Source of the DNA: Paulownia fortunei
Taxonomy: Eukaryota > Streptophyta > Magnoliopsida > Lamiales > Paulowniaceae
Length of the DNA stretch: 64,000 nucleotides
Assembly (NCBI GenBank): GCA_019321725.1
Contig: CM033109.1
Location: forward strand, 5,859,993-5,923,992
Direction of reading: 5' to 3'
The notes beneath the pieces are model-generated. The model did no database searches. It was not told the origin of the DNA and saw nothing but the letters and a program-made list of their open reading frames with translations. Positions within the stretch are counted from its first letter, which is position 1; every line of letters begins with the position of its first letter. A program made the position numbers and the translations under genes. Positions 24,011 to 36,400 of this stretch are shown in pieces.

Positions 24011-26587
24011 ACAAAATGGGACCTGGAGAACAATAAATTTACACTTGTCAGTTCAAGAATCCTGACAGGGCTGAGAATTGGATTGGTTTTGTTGTAAAAA
24101 TAGTAGGAAAAGGGGGTGTTGTGATAATTGTGCAGATGAAGAGATAATAAAACTGTATACGAGTTGAAAGATTGGCATAATCTGGAGTAGATTTTCTATT
24201 AATTGGAGGATTATCATTATTACACTAACCAAATATTACATGCTGACCTTTCTACTCGATTATGCTGTGTTTGGACCAACATCTGCTTGTTTGTGTCTAA
24301 TATGAAAACAGAAATGAAAACGAAGAAGAAACGGAAAAATCTGTATAACAAATTTAATTCATTATTTCAGTGCAATTTTTTAATTTTTTTGAAGTAAACA
24401 GTAAAAAACAAAGTAACTACAATGATTCTTCATTTTAATCAATGCAGATTTTGATTTCGTGAATACAACAAATGGTTCTTAAATGTAATGTATTTGTATT
24501 TCATGAATAAAACAAATGGTACGTAGATGTAGTATGTATTTGTAATGTGAATACATAACAGACAGCAAAATATCTCTGCAGTGTTCTTTCTTTTTTAAAC
24601 TCTCTTTAATTAATTAATGTAGCATTTTTCAGTCTTTTATATCAATATATTGTGATTTTTTGTAGCCATTATTTTCTTATTCCACTTATATTTAGGGTTT
24701 TCAGACTCTTTTTGTCCTTACTTCTTAATAATTTCACTTTTCTTCTCTTCATATACATTGTTTTTGTGTTATGTTTATTCTCAAATCTTATGCAGGTATC
24801 ATTAAATTGTTTTGGCAATGTGCTAGATAAATTTTAAAGAGGAACTCCATTCTTTTCACAATAAAAACTAAAATTATGGCCAATAATCAAGATCAAAAGA
24901 GAGTGTAATTTATTTATAATCTTGTCATATAAACAAACTTTGATTTGTATGTATATAATTAGGCAGGTAATTTTAGTTTTTAAATCAAAATTGTTCTTCA
25001 ATTTTAGAGAGTTTAAAATAATCCACAGCTATCGCCTAAATCTTACTTGATGAATTGAGCCTAATATGTACTACAAAACTCCTTTAGATTATGTATAACT
25101 TTCAGAAGCAGCAAAGGGTGCATAAATCCATATTTTTCCCCCATGACAGATAGTAGTGTTCATACGATTAAGTTGATCCTATAAAAGTATTTCAACATAG
25201 AAAATATTCAATTTTAAACAAGCACTTAATTATATTTCTCCAAACAACTCTTATTCAAGATCACGAGGATTTGTCGTGTACTATTGGATTCCATGCTTAA
25301 GCAATAAATTAGGGTTGTCGTTTATTGTCTCTGATATACATTTTTACTACACTACGGTCCCATATAATATTGTTCGGGTTATTCAAAAGCTCATTTTTAC
25401 ATTTAGTTTGAGTTAAGGTTTTATGGGTACTTAATAGAAATTATTATGTTATGTTAAATTAAAAGCACCTTTTATATTAAGTTTGGGCTAGGGTTTTATA
25501 GGGATATTAATTCATTATAATAAGAGAATAAATAAAGCGTTCAATTCCAACTTTAAAAGTTGACACGTAATTAAGTTTGTATTGTATATAGTTCCAAAAT
25601 AAATCCAAAATTTGTGAAGATCATTATAGTAACCAGTAAACACGTGTAAAAAATTTCGCGCTTGCAACTTCTATCCTAATTATTTTTGCTCACAATCCCC
25701 CATGCATCTTAAGCTCTCTTCGACTTGTATCATGAAGTTCAATATGCACATGGCTTATTGAGGTGGTGTGATGGCGATGGTGCTCGAACATATGGTAATT
25801 GAGGTGGGCTTTTTAACTATTTTTTTATTATATGAATTTCTTTTTCAACGTGGCAAAATACAAGTGTTTTATGCAATTTATTCAAAATATCTTTAAATTT
25901 TTAATTTACCAACAAATCTAGGTGGCATTTAATGTTTTTCAAGTTATCTAAACATTCCTTTTCACTATTAGTTTGAGTTAATTTATTAACATGAATTGTT
26001 CTATTTATAAGCACCTATATTCAGTGAGCAAAGGTTTTTTACGGGGCTATTAATTATAATCAATGATCAAATAAAGCATTCATATTTTTAATTTTCAAAG
26101 TTGATACATAATTAAGTCTGAACTATACATAAAACAAATTCAATTTTTTTTTAAAATTACTCTAGTGATTAACTAACACGTATAAATATTTTAGCGATTG
26201 CGACTTTTGACCTAATTTCTTCAGCTCACGACCTCCCATGCATCTCTCTTCAGCTTATATCATGAAGCTCATCTATAATTTCAATTCAAGTGCATATTTC
26301 AAAAGTTGCAAAGAGTCATTTCTTTGCATTGGCAGTACAAAATAGTATTGTGAGTTACCACTTCCATTTGGCAACCCAGTTCTACCATTGCATCGTATGC
26401 CTATATAACAGCTGCATGACACCATTTTCCATTGATTGGAGGATTATCATTATTACACTAATCAAACTTACAACTCACCTTTTTTGCTTAATTTGTTCAT
26501 CTATTTTTAGACCTATATATGCCTATTTGTGTGTAATGTGAGAACAAAATTAATAAAAAAAGAAAAAAAAATCAAAAAACTAAGAAA

Positions 26588-27014
26588 CACTATGAAAAAA
26601 AAAAAATAATAGTAACGAAAAAAAATAAGTAACAATATGAAAGTTGTTATCAATGATGTATTAAATGAGAATAATTTTAATAGTATTAAGTAAAATAATT
26701 TTTATTTTGCTACAATAATAGTTTAATAGTGACAAAAACTAGTGTTTAAGTTGTCACTAGCTATTGAAAATTAGTGATAATAGTGACAACTTAATAATAA
26801 ACAAAATTATCTCTGAATTTATGAAAATTTTAATTGTCACTATATATGGGTTACTAATATTAATAATGACAACTTAAATACAATCCTTATAACTATTAGA
26901 CTTGTAAATTATCATTATACTAAAACAAAAAAATTTTCAGTTAATATATGTAATTCCTGAACAATTTATGTATTGTCACTTAATATTTTGTCACTATTTC
27001 TTTTTCTTGTAATA
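26588..27014. mobile_element. CACTA-type MITE (non-autonomous)
   Basis: A 427-bp element starts with CACTATGAAAAAA at 26588 and ends with TTTTTCTTGTAATA at 27014, a one- or two-base variant of the CACTA end TTCTTGTAGTG. The interior repeats 'gtgacaactta' and 'gtcacta' motifs in both orientations. The flanking three bases are AAA on both sides, which fits a 3-bp CACTA target duplication but is weak evidence in A-rich DNA. No coding capacity. Confidence 0.55.
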
Positions 27015-27118
27015 AAATCATATTGATTATTCCTTAGCAAACCTTTTTAATTAGAGTAAACAGTAACAAACAAACTAAATACAATTGTTTTTATTGACCA
27101 GAGCCGCATCTGATTATA

Positions 27119-27222
27119 TGAATAATAATGGTAAATTATTAAATGTGATTCTGTGAACAACAAATGGTAAATTATTAAATGTGATTATGTGAATAACAAA
27201 TGGTAAATTATTAAACGTGACC
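27119..27222 (+). repeat. Three-copy minisatellite
   Basis: About three units of 34-36 bases based on 'aatggtaaattattaaa' and 'tgtgattatgtgaa', with few differences. Not a CRISPR: there are no unique spacers between conserved repeats, and this is plant DNA. Confidence 0.75.
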
Positions 27223-27294
27223 TTACAATAGACAGCTCATTAATTAGTTAATGAAAAGTTGTATAAGATTTTATTTTTTTTTTTTTTGTCTTGA

Positions 27295-27440
27295 GCATTG
27301 TCATTAATATACGGTCACTATTTTTTTTCTTGTAGTGAAATCAAATTGATTATTTCTCTTTAACCTTTTTTAATTGGAGTAAACAGTGACAAACAACTAA
27401 GTACAATTGTTTTTATTAACCAGAGTTGCATCTAATTAAG
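27295..27440 (+). repeat. Tandem copy of CACTA end and flank
   Basis: The sequence from 'gtcactattttttttcttgtagtg' (terminus at 27337) through 'ggagtaaacagtgacaaac' and 'caattgtttttattaaccagag' repeats 26990-27110 with an offset of about 325 bases. The terminus here is the canonical TTCTTGTAGTG; the other copy is mutated. Confidence 0.6.
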
Positions 27441-29290
27441 TTGTATAAGATAATATATTTTTTTATTTTTTTGAGTCTTGTGCTTATCCAAACAAATAGG
27501 TCTACGGTATTCTGTTTTCATGAAACTATCTTAATTACTAATTAATGTAGCATTTTTTTGTCTTATATATCAATACATATTGTGATTTTTCTTTACAACC
27601 CCTTTCATTTCTTTATATAATTAATTTAGTTTTTTCCACACTTCGTCATAATGGTGTTTATGGAATGTGTTTATTCTCAAATCTTATGCGTGTACATTGA
27701 ACTGTTTTCGTAATATCCCAAATTAATTTTGAAGAGGAACTCCATTCTTTTTCAACAATAAAAGATTACGGCCAATTGTTAATCAAAAAGGACGAAAATT
27801 GATCTCTACTTTCTCATAGTATGTAATTAGCAAGTGTTTTTAGTTTAAAAATCAATATTATTCTTCAATTTTGGAGAGTCTAAAAATGATTCTTTGCTAT
27901 TGCCTACAATTTTGATGAATTGAGACTAGCTAATGTGAACTATAAAAGCTCCTTTTGATTGTGTGTATTGACCTTTAGAAGTAGAAAAAGGTCATATAAA
28001 TATGTAACTAAGCAAATTAATGACAGTAGTGTCCATGCATTTAAGTTGCTCCAACATAAATATTTTGTCAGAGAGTAAAATTTAAATCTTAAAAATTGTT
28101 TTTCTCCAAATTAACAATTCCTTACTCAATATCATGAGGACATTGTTTTGTTATTGTTGGATTAACATGCATAAGCACTTCGACAAAATCTAATTCATTT
28201 CAATTGCATTGAGGCCGAATTTAAAAGCTCACTTTTACATTTAATTTGAGTTAAATTTTACTGGGATATTTACTAACCATCTATTTTCTAATCGAAGTTG
28301 ACACGTAACTAAATTTATCTTTTATATAACTCTAAAATAAACCCGAAGTTTTCGGAGATCATTCTAACGACCAATAAACACGTGTAAGTATTTCCGTACT
28401 TGTAACTTCTATCCTAATTACTTTAACTCTCTTCACTCCCATGCACCGTAAGCTCTCTTCACTCCATGCATCTTTTCAACTTGTATTGTTGAGTTCATTC
28501 TATACCCTAAACTTCAAATTCCTTGATCGGATACCATAAATTTTCTTCTTAGCTTGCACAAGTCTTTGGTGTATATATTGCAATATTTCATATATACAAT
28601 ATTTCATATTTTAAAGGATTCTAACTTTATTTGAATTGTTAGAGGTATCTTTTTTTTTTCAGTTTAAATCCTCCTCATCATGGCAAAAAATTGTTGGAAA
28701 AAATTGTTGTAATGCAAACTAACTTAGATTCTACCTGTAGTTCATTAATCTTATTTCAATTATTTTGTCTAATTCACAAATCTCACCGCAGTTGCAACAT
28801 GTGATCACTTAAATTATGAGTCATTTATCTGAAAGATAAATTTTTATACCTTATAATTCTTTTACCAACAGCTCTCACCATGTAGTTTTTCTAGTTACAT
28901 TATTTATCTGTACTCTAAATTGAACATTCAAAACTAATATACTTATGTAGGGAAGTACACAAAAAATAAAAAAGGAGAAATTAATTATCATAACTAAGAC
29001 AGACACAACTGTCATGGGCTTTTTTTTCATCAAAAAAGAAAAAAGAAAATAAAACTCCCTATCTTCTCCTTTTTTCATCGATTGTCATGGGCTTCAATAT
29101 GACCAGCCAAAGCATTGCAACTCTTCTGAATGATCTGCTTCACACATGTTACATTTTGGTCTTTGGGCTGTGGTCAGTTAAAATTGCAATATTATTAATT
29201 CATTTCTACTAAATAAACTTACCAGCTACAGAAATTCAGTTGCATCCCCTTGCCATGGCAGCCTTGATGTTACTCGATTAACCGATAAAT

Positions 29291-30436
29291 TTACCATCCT
29301 CCATCTGTCCACTCAGGAGGGAGCTCATTAAGGTCAAAACGAAAGACTGTGGGCTGGTTTCTACTCTCTTGCTCTCCTCCAGGAAATGGAACTTCATCCA
29401 CAGGGGCCGGTCCATTGCAGTGCTGCCTGTGGTCGCCAAGAGCCTCACCTGTTGGGAAGATTTGGTCGCAGAATGGGCATCGATGAGGTCGTTCTACGTA
29501 TGGGACCAGTGCCCCAGCGGCGACAGCTGCAGATTCATCATCTTCACCCGGAGACCTAACCTTGCCAATCTTGATGTTATGGTGGGATTTGTGTCCACCC
29601 AAAGCCTGGTAGCTCCTAAAAGTCCTGTCACATATGGTACAAACGTACTGCTTCTGGCCTCTGATGGGGATCTTATAAACATTATTCTTGTCAACAAACA
29701 ATGATTTCTTCCCCCTGATTAAACTTTGTGGCCCTGGATTTACAAGATTGTCGCTGTTTTCCAAAGAATAGCCACCTCCAAGAACTACAGCCTTCTTGTT
29801 CTTAGATGAACACCCGGGATTTCCAGAAATGGATGAGACGGATAGCTCCAGTTTTTTCTTCTTTGAGGCGAAATCTTCTTTCGTTGGTTCTCCGTTCGCA
29901 AGGGCCATCAGATCATAAACTCCGGACATTGCCAGCTCCTGATCAGGAGATGGAATGTTCATCGGGGATTTTCCGTGCCTGCTTCTCCTCCCCGTTCTTG
30001 GCCATTCAAGCAACAGCAAATCGGAGCCCATCTGATTATCCCCTTGAATTTGATCCGCTGAATGGTTCCCTTCCAGTGCCAAAGAATCTGAAACAGGCAC
30101 CAAGGAATTGCAATTTTCCACTTCTGGAACTGGAGGTTTCATTCCCCTCCAATTCCTCTCGGGGTGTTTCCTCATGTGCCCATGGACCGATTTCTCTGAA
30201 ATGAACATCTGGTTACAAACTGGACAACTAAATTTTTTCTCAGGAGTTTCAGCCTCCAAATTTGTGATTTGGAGGTCCCGTCTATGATGAGAATTGTTGT
30301 TGCCCCTCTGCAAATGTACCCTTTTATGGCCTCCAAGAGCCTTTCCGCTGCTAAAGGCTTTCTCGCAGAAGGGGCAACGAAACTGCAGCTCACTTCCAGC
30401 TTGTGGGATCTTGATTTTTATGATCATCTTTTCCAT
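29291..30436 (-). CDS. C2H2 zinc-finger protein, four fingers, C-terminal EAR motif
   Basis: An intact, intronless gene of 381 residues, probably a nuclear sequence-specific transcriptional repressor. The ATG at 30436 is the first in frame (the codon four places upstream is TTG). Fingers: 1, [21 protein letters not shown] (residues about 20-41); 2, CPVCNQMFISEKSVHGHMRKH (about 71-91); 3, CTICDRTFRSYQALGGHKSHH (about 266-286) with the plant QALGGH core; 4, CPFCDQIFPTGEALGDHRQHC (about 320-340), where Cys stands in the last ligand position. A Lys-rich patch (SKKKKLE, about 191-197) may be a nuclear signal. FDLNELPPE near residue 367 matches the DLNxxP EAR motif, which in plants recruits TOPLESS-type corepressors. 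It has the same architecture as the 23 kb gene and is the likely source of the pseudogene at 42.3-43.1 kb. Target genes cannot be told from sequence. Confidence 0.9.
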   Translation of the reverse strand: MEKMIIKIKIPQAGSELQFRCPFCEKAFSSGKALGGHKRVHLQRGNNNSHHRRDLQITNLEAETPEKKFSCPVCNQMFISEKSVHGHMRKHPERNWRGMKPPVPEVENCNSLVPVSDSLALEGNHSADQIQGDNQMGSDLLLLEWPRTGRRSRHGKSPMNIPSPDQELAMSGVYDLMALANGEPTKEDFASKKKKLELSVSSISGNPGCSSKNKKAVVLGGGYSLENSDNLVNPGPQSLIRGKKSLFVDKNNVYKIPIRGQKQYVCTICDRTFRSYQALGGHKSHHNIKIGKVRSPGEDDESAAVAAGALVPYVERPHRCPFCDQIFPTGEALGDHRQHCNGPAPVDEVPFPGGEQESRNQPTVFRFDLNELPPEWTDGGW

Positions 30437-30790
30437 GTCCCTGACCAACTCTTCTGCAACTTAATTCCGAGGGTTTTTAGCTACAAACAACTTCCCTGCA
30501 CAGCTGAAAATTTAAAAACAAAAAATAAAAAGGTAAACATAAGCTTAGGAAACAAATTAAATTTTCAAATCAAGAAATCAACCCATCTCCTGATGAGATC
30601 CAGAAATTGAAGAATTAATAGAGAAGGGGGAAAAAAAGAAGTGGGCTTAAGTGGAGATAACCTGAGGAGGAAGAGGAAACAGTAGAATTTTATCAGAAGC
30701 TGAAAAATCTGTAGAGAACAAAAGTCAGGTCAAGAGTACTCAAGATGGTGAGAACCAGAAAAACCTAGAGGTGCTTATAAGCTGATGGTA
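30437..30790 (-). promoter_or_regulatory. Leader and putative promoter of the 29.3 kb zinc-finger gene
   Basis: On the minus strand 'gcttataagc' at about 30773-30782 could serve as a TATA box. A possible leader intron runs from a donor CAG|GTTATC at about 30661 to an acceptor near 30480-30495. Both are inferred from short signals only. Confidence 0.35.
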
Positions 30791-31167
30791 CTCACCTAAT
30801 TACTACAGATTATTTCAAGTGCCGCCATCTTAAATACACAATATTCATTAAAGGGCTTATTGAAATCTCTTTCTACTATGGAAAGCATGTATTCACTTTC
30901 CTTGGGATGGAGCTTATTTATTGTGCTTATTCAGCAACATAATGATGCACTAACCAAAAATCTGCACCCCTCTGTGAAAGTGCTGTAACTTGTAATCTTG
31001 TTCTGAGCTACTTTGTAATCTGTAATTGGATTATCTACCCACTTTTGATGCTATTATGGATTAATGAGAAAAGGAGTGGAAAAACTGATTGTTAGTCAAG
31101 GCTAAATTGGTTTAAATGCACGCCTGGATTTTAATGTTTGAACAAAAGTACCAAACAAAAACAATAC

Positions 31168-31169
<2 letters not shown>
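30791..31169. other. No gene seen
   Basis: Spacer upstream of the zinc-finger gene; no coding frame recognised. Confidence 0.4.
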
Positions 31170-31203
<34 letters not shown>

Positions 31204-31264
31204 ACATATATACATATATATATATATATGTATATATGTGTGTATGTGTGTGTGTGTGTGTGTG
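31170..31264. repeat. Palindromic compound microsatellite (CA)n(TA)n(TG)n
   Basis: About 30 bases of CA repeat, an alternating TA/CATA centre near 31217, and about 30 bases of TG repeat. The two ends are inverse complements, so the roughly 95-base tract is a near-perfect palindrome. Confidence 0.9.
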
Positions 31265-33240
31265 AAGCTTCTATTGTTAATAAAGGAGGCTTACTCAAAG
31301 TTGTTATGTTCTTAAAACAGTTAATAAAACCTCTCAAGTAAAATTGAGTCTTGGGTTTAAAACATCCGATGTTTCATTTCTTTTTCTCTTTTTTTTTTTT
31401 TGGTTGGTATTCTTCTCAAAGTGAGAATAATCCCCCTTCTATTTCCTTCATTTTACAATTATTGTTATTATTTTATGTGGTTTTTGTAGATCCAAATCTT
31501 CAAATTCCAAAATCTTGTTTTAATCTCGTATATATTTTTTTATTAATTCAATTGCATTTACATATTTTGTGATATTACAAGCAGATGTTATCTATTAATA
31601 ATTATTTATGTCGTCACTTAAATTTTGAATTCAAAGACTTTTGAAAATCTTAACTAATAACACGTGTAGCAATCTGTACTGTAGAATAGAAGATAAACAT
31701 CATCTTAGAATTGAAAATTTGCAACTCATTTTCCTCCCTATTGATTAATGCACTCTTATTTTATTTCTCTTTTCTTTCTTTTTTTTGGTTTCCTAGGTTC
31801 GTTTCTTTTCTTTCTTTTAGTGCATTGAGATTATGTGTGGCCCATCTACTTATAAATTTTTCCTTCTTTATTTGCCCAATTGAATGGACAATATATTATT
31901 ATGCATTTAAGATAGTGAGATTTGCATAATCCGTACAATCTCTTTGGTCTTTCATGAACATATTACATATGGTACTCTGCAATTGTGATAGGTTGCATAT
32001 ATGTGAGACTCAATTTCGTGCTCTACTTTGAATACCTAGATTTCTTCAAAACTTTGAGTACGCCTATGTATGAAATTCCCACTGATTTTATCTAGCCTCT
32101 AAAATTTTTTTGACCAATATTCATCTCATGTGAACGATTAACTACAATTGTTATTCCACTTAACTTCTTTTGTGGGTAATATAAATATTGTATCAATTAT
32201 AAAAGGATCTCAAATAACACAATTAACTACACCATCATAGAATATAAGGATTAAAAAAATAATAAATTATTGCACCTTGAGTACAATAACCACCTCGCTC
32301 ATTGGAATAAGATCCAATAAGGTAAATGAGATATCGGAATTTAATTTGATCACACCACATAAAATAACTAGGTATATCAATGAAAATGAGTTGATAGTTC
32401 ATCCGTACACTTGGACTTGACATCGAATTGCATGAGCATGCATAAGCAATAAATAATGTTACGTCCAAATGTAACGTTAGTGAGAAAATGAGACTTACTG
32501 AGAAAAGATTCTCGAAACTTAAAAGTATCTAATTCAACTACAATCAATAAAATACAATCCAACCGCTACCGACAAAATGTAATAAATCGTTATCGACAAA
32601 AAGTATAAAATTATCTCAAACATTAATTATTCGAATCTTTTGCCAACTATCAACTGAAAAAATATAAAATAATATATATATTGCTCACCCATATATTCAT
32701 GCATGGAGTTCGTGCTTGTGTGCACATAAGTTACTCATTGACCTAATTACATATACCCACAAACCAAATAAAGAGCACATCTTTACAAAATAATACTTTT
32801 ACATTATTGGCACTAAATTATACTACTATAAGGAGAACGTAATATCATTATTAAATTTGTAAAAATTATAATTACAACAAAGAAAAAATTTTTAGGTAAA
32901 TATAATTAATAGTGATTTTTTTTACTTTTCTTCTTCTTCTGTTTTTTTTTTTTTTTCCTTGTAGTGCAATCAACCATGGATGTTAATTCATTTATAAGAA
33001 ATGATCATTCAAAAGTTCCCTAGTCAATTCAATATAAGGTTGGGCCAACTCTTCAACGAAGGGGTGCTTCCAAAATTACTCCAAAGATTAGGGGCCATCA
33101 ACAATTTTCCACCTTTATAATTTCTTTTTTTAATTTTTTTTATTATTATTAGAACTGAGACGTGACACGCACCCGCCGCAAAAGAGTCAAATAATCTATT
33201 ATTGAACGGTCAAGATTTCGTTTCAAAAATAGTACTTATC
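31265..33240. other. No gene seen; CACTA-like terminus at 32966
   Basis: AT-rich spacer without supported coding frames. A T-run followed by 'ccttgtagtg' ending at 32966 matches the right end of a CACTA element, but no partner end was found. Confidence 0.45.
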
Positions 33241-33268
33241 CAGATTCGACGATCTCGATCATCCCACG

Positions 33269-33277
33269 TATTTAAAT
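33269..33277 (+). promoter_or_regulatory. Candidate TATA box of the SnRK1 beta gene
   Basis: TATTTAAAT about 200 bases before the ATG at 33473. It is followed by a pyrimidine-rich stretch with 'ctctctctct' at 33350-33358, as is common in plant leaders. The start site is not determined. Confidence 0.4.
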
Positions 33278-33472
33278 CTATCCTTTCCATTTCTTCGCCT
33301 AGGTGGCATTTTCTTTCTATTTCCAATTCTATCCCTCTTCTGCACCCCCTCTCTCTCTAATACCGCCTCCGGCGATCCCTTTAAAACCCTCTTCCAACGT
33401 AGTTTTTCACTCTAGATATACATACATATAGATATATATACATTTACTGTAGTTGTTCGTGTAGGTGGAAAT

Positions 33473-36400
33473 ATGGGAAATGCGAATGGCAGAGAAGAAG
33501 GCAGTGAAAATAGTGGTGGTAATGGCGGCGATGAGGTATCGGAGGGTTCGAACCACGCGCCGACAGGGCGGGTGGCTTCCGCTGATTTGATGGTGAGCTC
33601 TCCGCCGCATGACCCCCGGCAGTCTCGCTCCCCTCTCTTGTTTTCCTCTCAGGTGAGGTTTCTCTTTCTTTATTGGTATGTATTTGTATCTGTATGTGGA
33701 TTCAATAGCGTGTATGCAAGTGTAGGTGGAGAGTCAAAGAGAATGGTAGCGTATGTACTGCAACTTTTTATTGAGTACTGCTGTTCTGATTTGTGGCATT
33801 TGACTAATCATTAGGAATGTTACTCGGATAATAATGGTTAATATTTCGAAATATATTTGATCTGCTAAGTCTTGATTTTTGTTGGTGGGCGGAGATTTGC
33901 AAATTTGCAATGCAGGATGTTGCTCTGTGCTCTTTGAAATTATGTGAGGTCAACTGTGTGTTCACTTCTTACATGCTGATTTGGGATTATTTCTGGTTAA
34001 CTATGTATTTGAAGGTTAGATCAGTATTTCCCTTATCATTAGTATTAGTGTTGTCTGATATTGCAATTTCTACTCTGAATCAGAAAATTTTTATTGTAGT
34101 TGAGACTTGAGATTCACTTGGGCAATCAAACATCAAAATGTGCATTGCTACTTAAGTGCGAATTAACTGTCGTATGAGACAAAGACAGAATTTCTCACAC
34201 ATAGTGCAGTAATTGGATATAATGCGGTCTGGTGTTCAAGCAGACTGTTCAGACGACGAATCACGAATGCTCTGTTGGATATTTGTTGCTAGATCAGGTC
34301 AATCATAGAGCATATGCGGTACCACTTACTAGTTGTCATATAGGGTTCTCGGACTGACCAGCCCTGATGAAAAAATGAGTCATTTCTCATGTTGCTGGTG
34401 TGTATCTCGCTATGGAGGACCCGAAACAGAAGTTTACAGAATAGAAAAATATGGGAGTCTAGGTTGCTAATTAAATAGTTAAGAGATTCAGGCAATCAAA
34501 TGTGCATGCATGCATGTGGACCCTTTCCTACTCTCCTTTTTTAGCTGGGAGAACGCATATGTGCTTCCTTGTAGGCCTACAATGTGCATATATATATAGG
34601 CACTAGGTTGATATAGTTCTGTTTTTAAGTGCTAGTGTAGTTTGTCTTAAATGGTTTGGGAAAAAATTCCAATTCCAATTACTAGAAAAGTTTAGTTCTA
34701 GGTCACGTATTAAGATAGTCGTTATATTGATGTTATTATCTTTCGGCACAATGACTCCACTTACCATGCTTATGATTCTTTGGAGCCTTAGGTATACATG
34801 TGTAGTGAACAATAGTACAACTTTAGGACATTAGATTCTTATTAGATGTGTCCGTCAACCTCTACTGAACTTGTATCATCACTTGAAGAATACTCAGAAA
34901 TAAGCATGTCTTGATCTTCTTTTCTCAAGTTCATTGATAGTGGTTTCAAAAGAAGGGCCTTGCCTAAATACTCCTTTTCACGGGTCATGGACCCATAACT
35001 TTTGGCAAGGTCAATGCTTCAACCACTAGGCTCATCTTAAGCTAAAGAATTGTTCTGTTTCTACATAATTTTGCATCTTCTATATATTGGATTTATCATT
35101 TGTGTGACCTTGTCCAAATTATCATGTGGCCTTTGATTTTTTCAATTTAGCTCATATATTGGCAGGTTGATATATAACCAAATGTTTTAAGTATTGAGAA
35201 GGATGTGATTACACACTTCCAAAATGAACATGATGTTGGTGCTTATTAATACTGTTGGCATGGGGGACAGAGCTAACCCAGTTTTGACTATTGGTATTTG
35301 CACCGTCTTTAGCATGGTGAATAAATGGAAATTTGCCTATGCTTTTCTAGGACATTCATGAAGAGGTTGAGTTTAAAAATTGGTTCAGCTAAATTGAGAA
35401 AGATTAGTATTACATCAATGGTTGGCATAGGTGATTGTCTTAGCATGTTCAGTGGAAACAGTTTAATTATTCATAGGGTTAATTACATCGTCCTCCCCTG
35501 TTCTTTAGTAACCTTCCCTCTGACTAACGGTCACTACTGTTAGTCAATGGTGTTCGAACCCAAGAAATTGTCTATTAATTGCCATATCGAACATTATTTT
35601 GGAACGACGTTAGTCAATAATTTTTTTTGATAAATCGTGTAGATAACTGTAACTTATTTCCCAGAACCTATGTCTCACGCAGAGCATGAAGCTCATTCAC
35701 AATCCCCAATGTTTTTACAATGAAAACATAGCAAAAATGCTATTTTATGCTACATATTTCTTTTCATGCCTCTTGTAGATCATCTATTGCAAGATCATAA
35801 ACCGCTCTCATATTTGTCGCTCCCATTTTCTTCTTGGGAGTCCTACAATAAGGCTTCATGTCCTAAAATAGAGAAAAAATACCCTCTTGCCTAGAGTTAT
35901 GATGAGAGGTTAACTCTCCGCCATTATTTTTAAGGGCAATAGTATGAAAATATGCAACTTTTATATTTTCAATGCTCATCTAAAACTGTGTATTGGCTCA
36001 AACTAAGACTATAAAAATGGGATGCCGCTAGTGGTAGTAAATTACTATGGGTCATGAAAATATGAAATACAAATCATCAGGAAAAGTTTTAATTGAACCC
36101 TATGAGTTTTGGAACATTTAATGCAAACCCCCTATTGAAACCACCTAGGTGGGTCCTTTGTAACCACAAATTTATTATCCTTGATGTTTTGGTAAATTAC
36201 ATTGCATGGGTGTTTATGTCAAACAATATTCAACAATCCATGCAGGGGCAAAATAGGAAGACCACACAGGATTTGGTGATGATGTCTGCATGTTCCATCC
36301 CTTGCACTAAAAGAAGGGGTAATTTCAATGTTAATATAATTAGCAAGGAACATCATTTATTTACCAAGGGGAAGAGTTGGAAATTACCCTAATTAATAGG

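Larger units (their letters stand above)
24080..29280. repeat. Intergenic DNA with diverged tandem segmental duplication
   Basis: No gene is supported across 5.2 kb. Segments of 24.2-25.7 kb and 26.4-28.4 kb are diverged copies in the same order: 'ggattatcattattacact' at 24207 and 26440; 'aattaatgtagcattttt' at 24614 and 27540; 'gaggaactccattctttt' at 24839 and 27734; then 'gaattgagcctaa' versus 'gaattgagactag'. Related text also occurs at 12.5 kb and 18.3 kb, so this is flank shared across the cluster. Other contents are listed separately. Confidence 0.6.

Noticed and set aside
23284..24036. 250-residue plus-strand reading frame opposite the 23 kb zinc-finger gene
   Set aside because: It is the antisense of a GC-rich coding region whose fingers and EAR motif are plainly on the minus strand; the plus-strand translation has no domain.
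27119..27222. CRISPR-like regularly spaced repeats
   Set aside because: Only three contiguous units without unique spacers, in plant nuclear DNA; an ordinary minisatellite.
29369..30610. Plus-strand frames opposite the 29.3 kb zinc-finger gene
   Set aside because: Shadows of an intact 381-residue gene with four recognisable fingers on the other strand.
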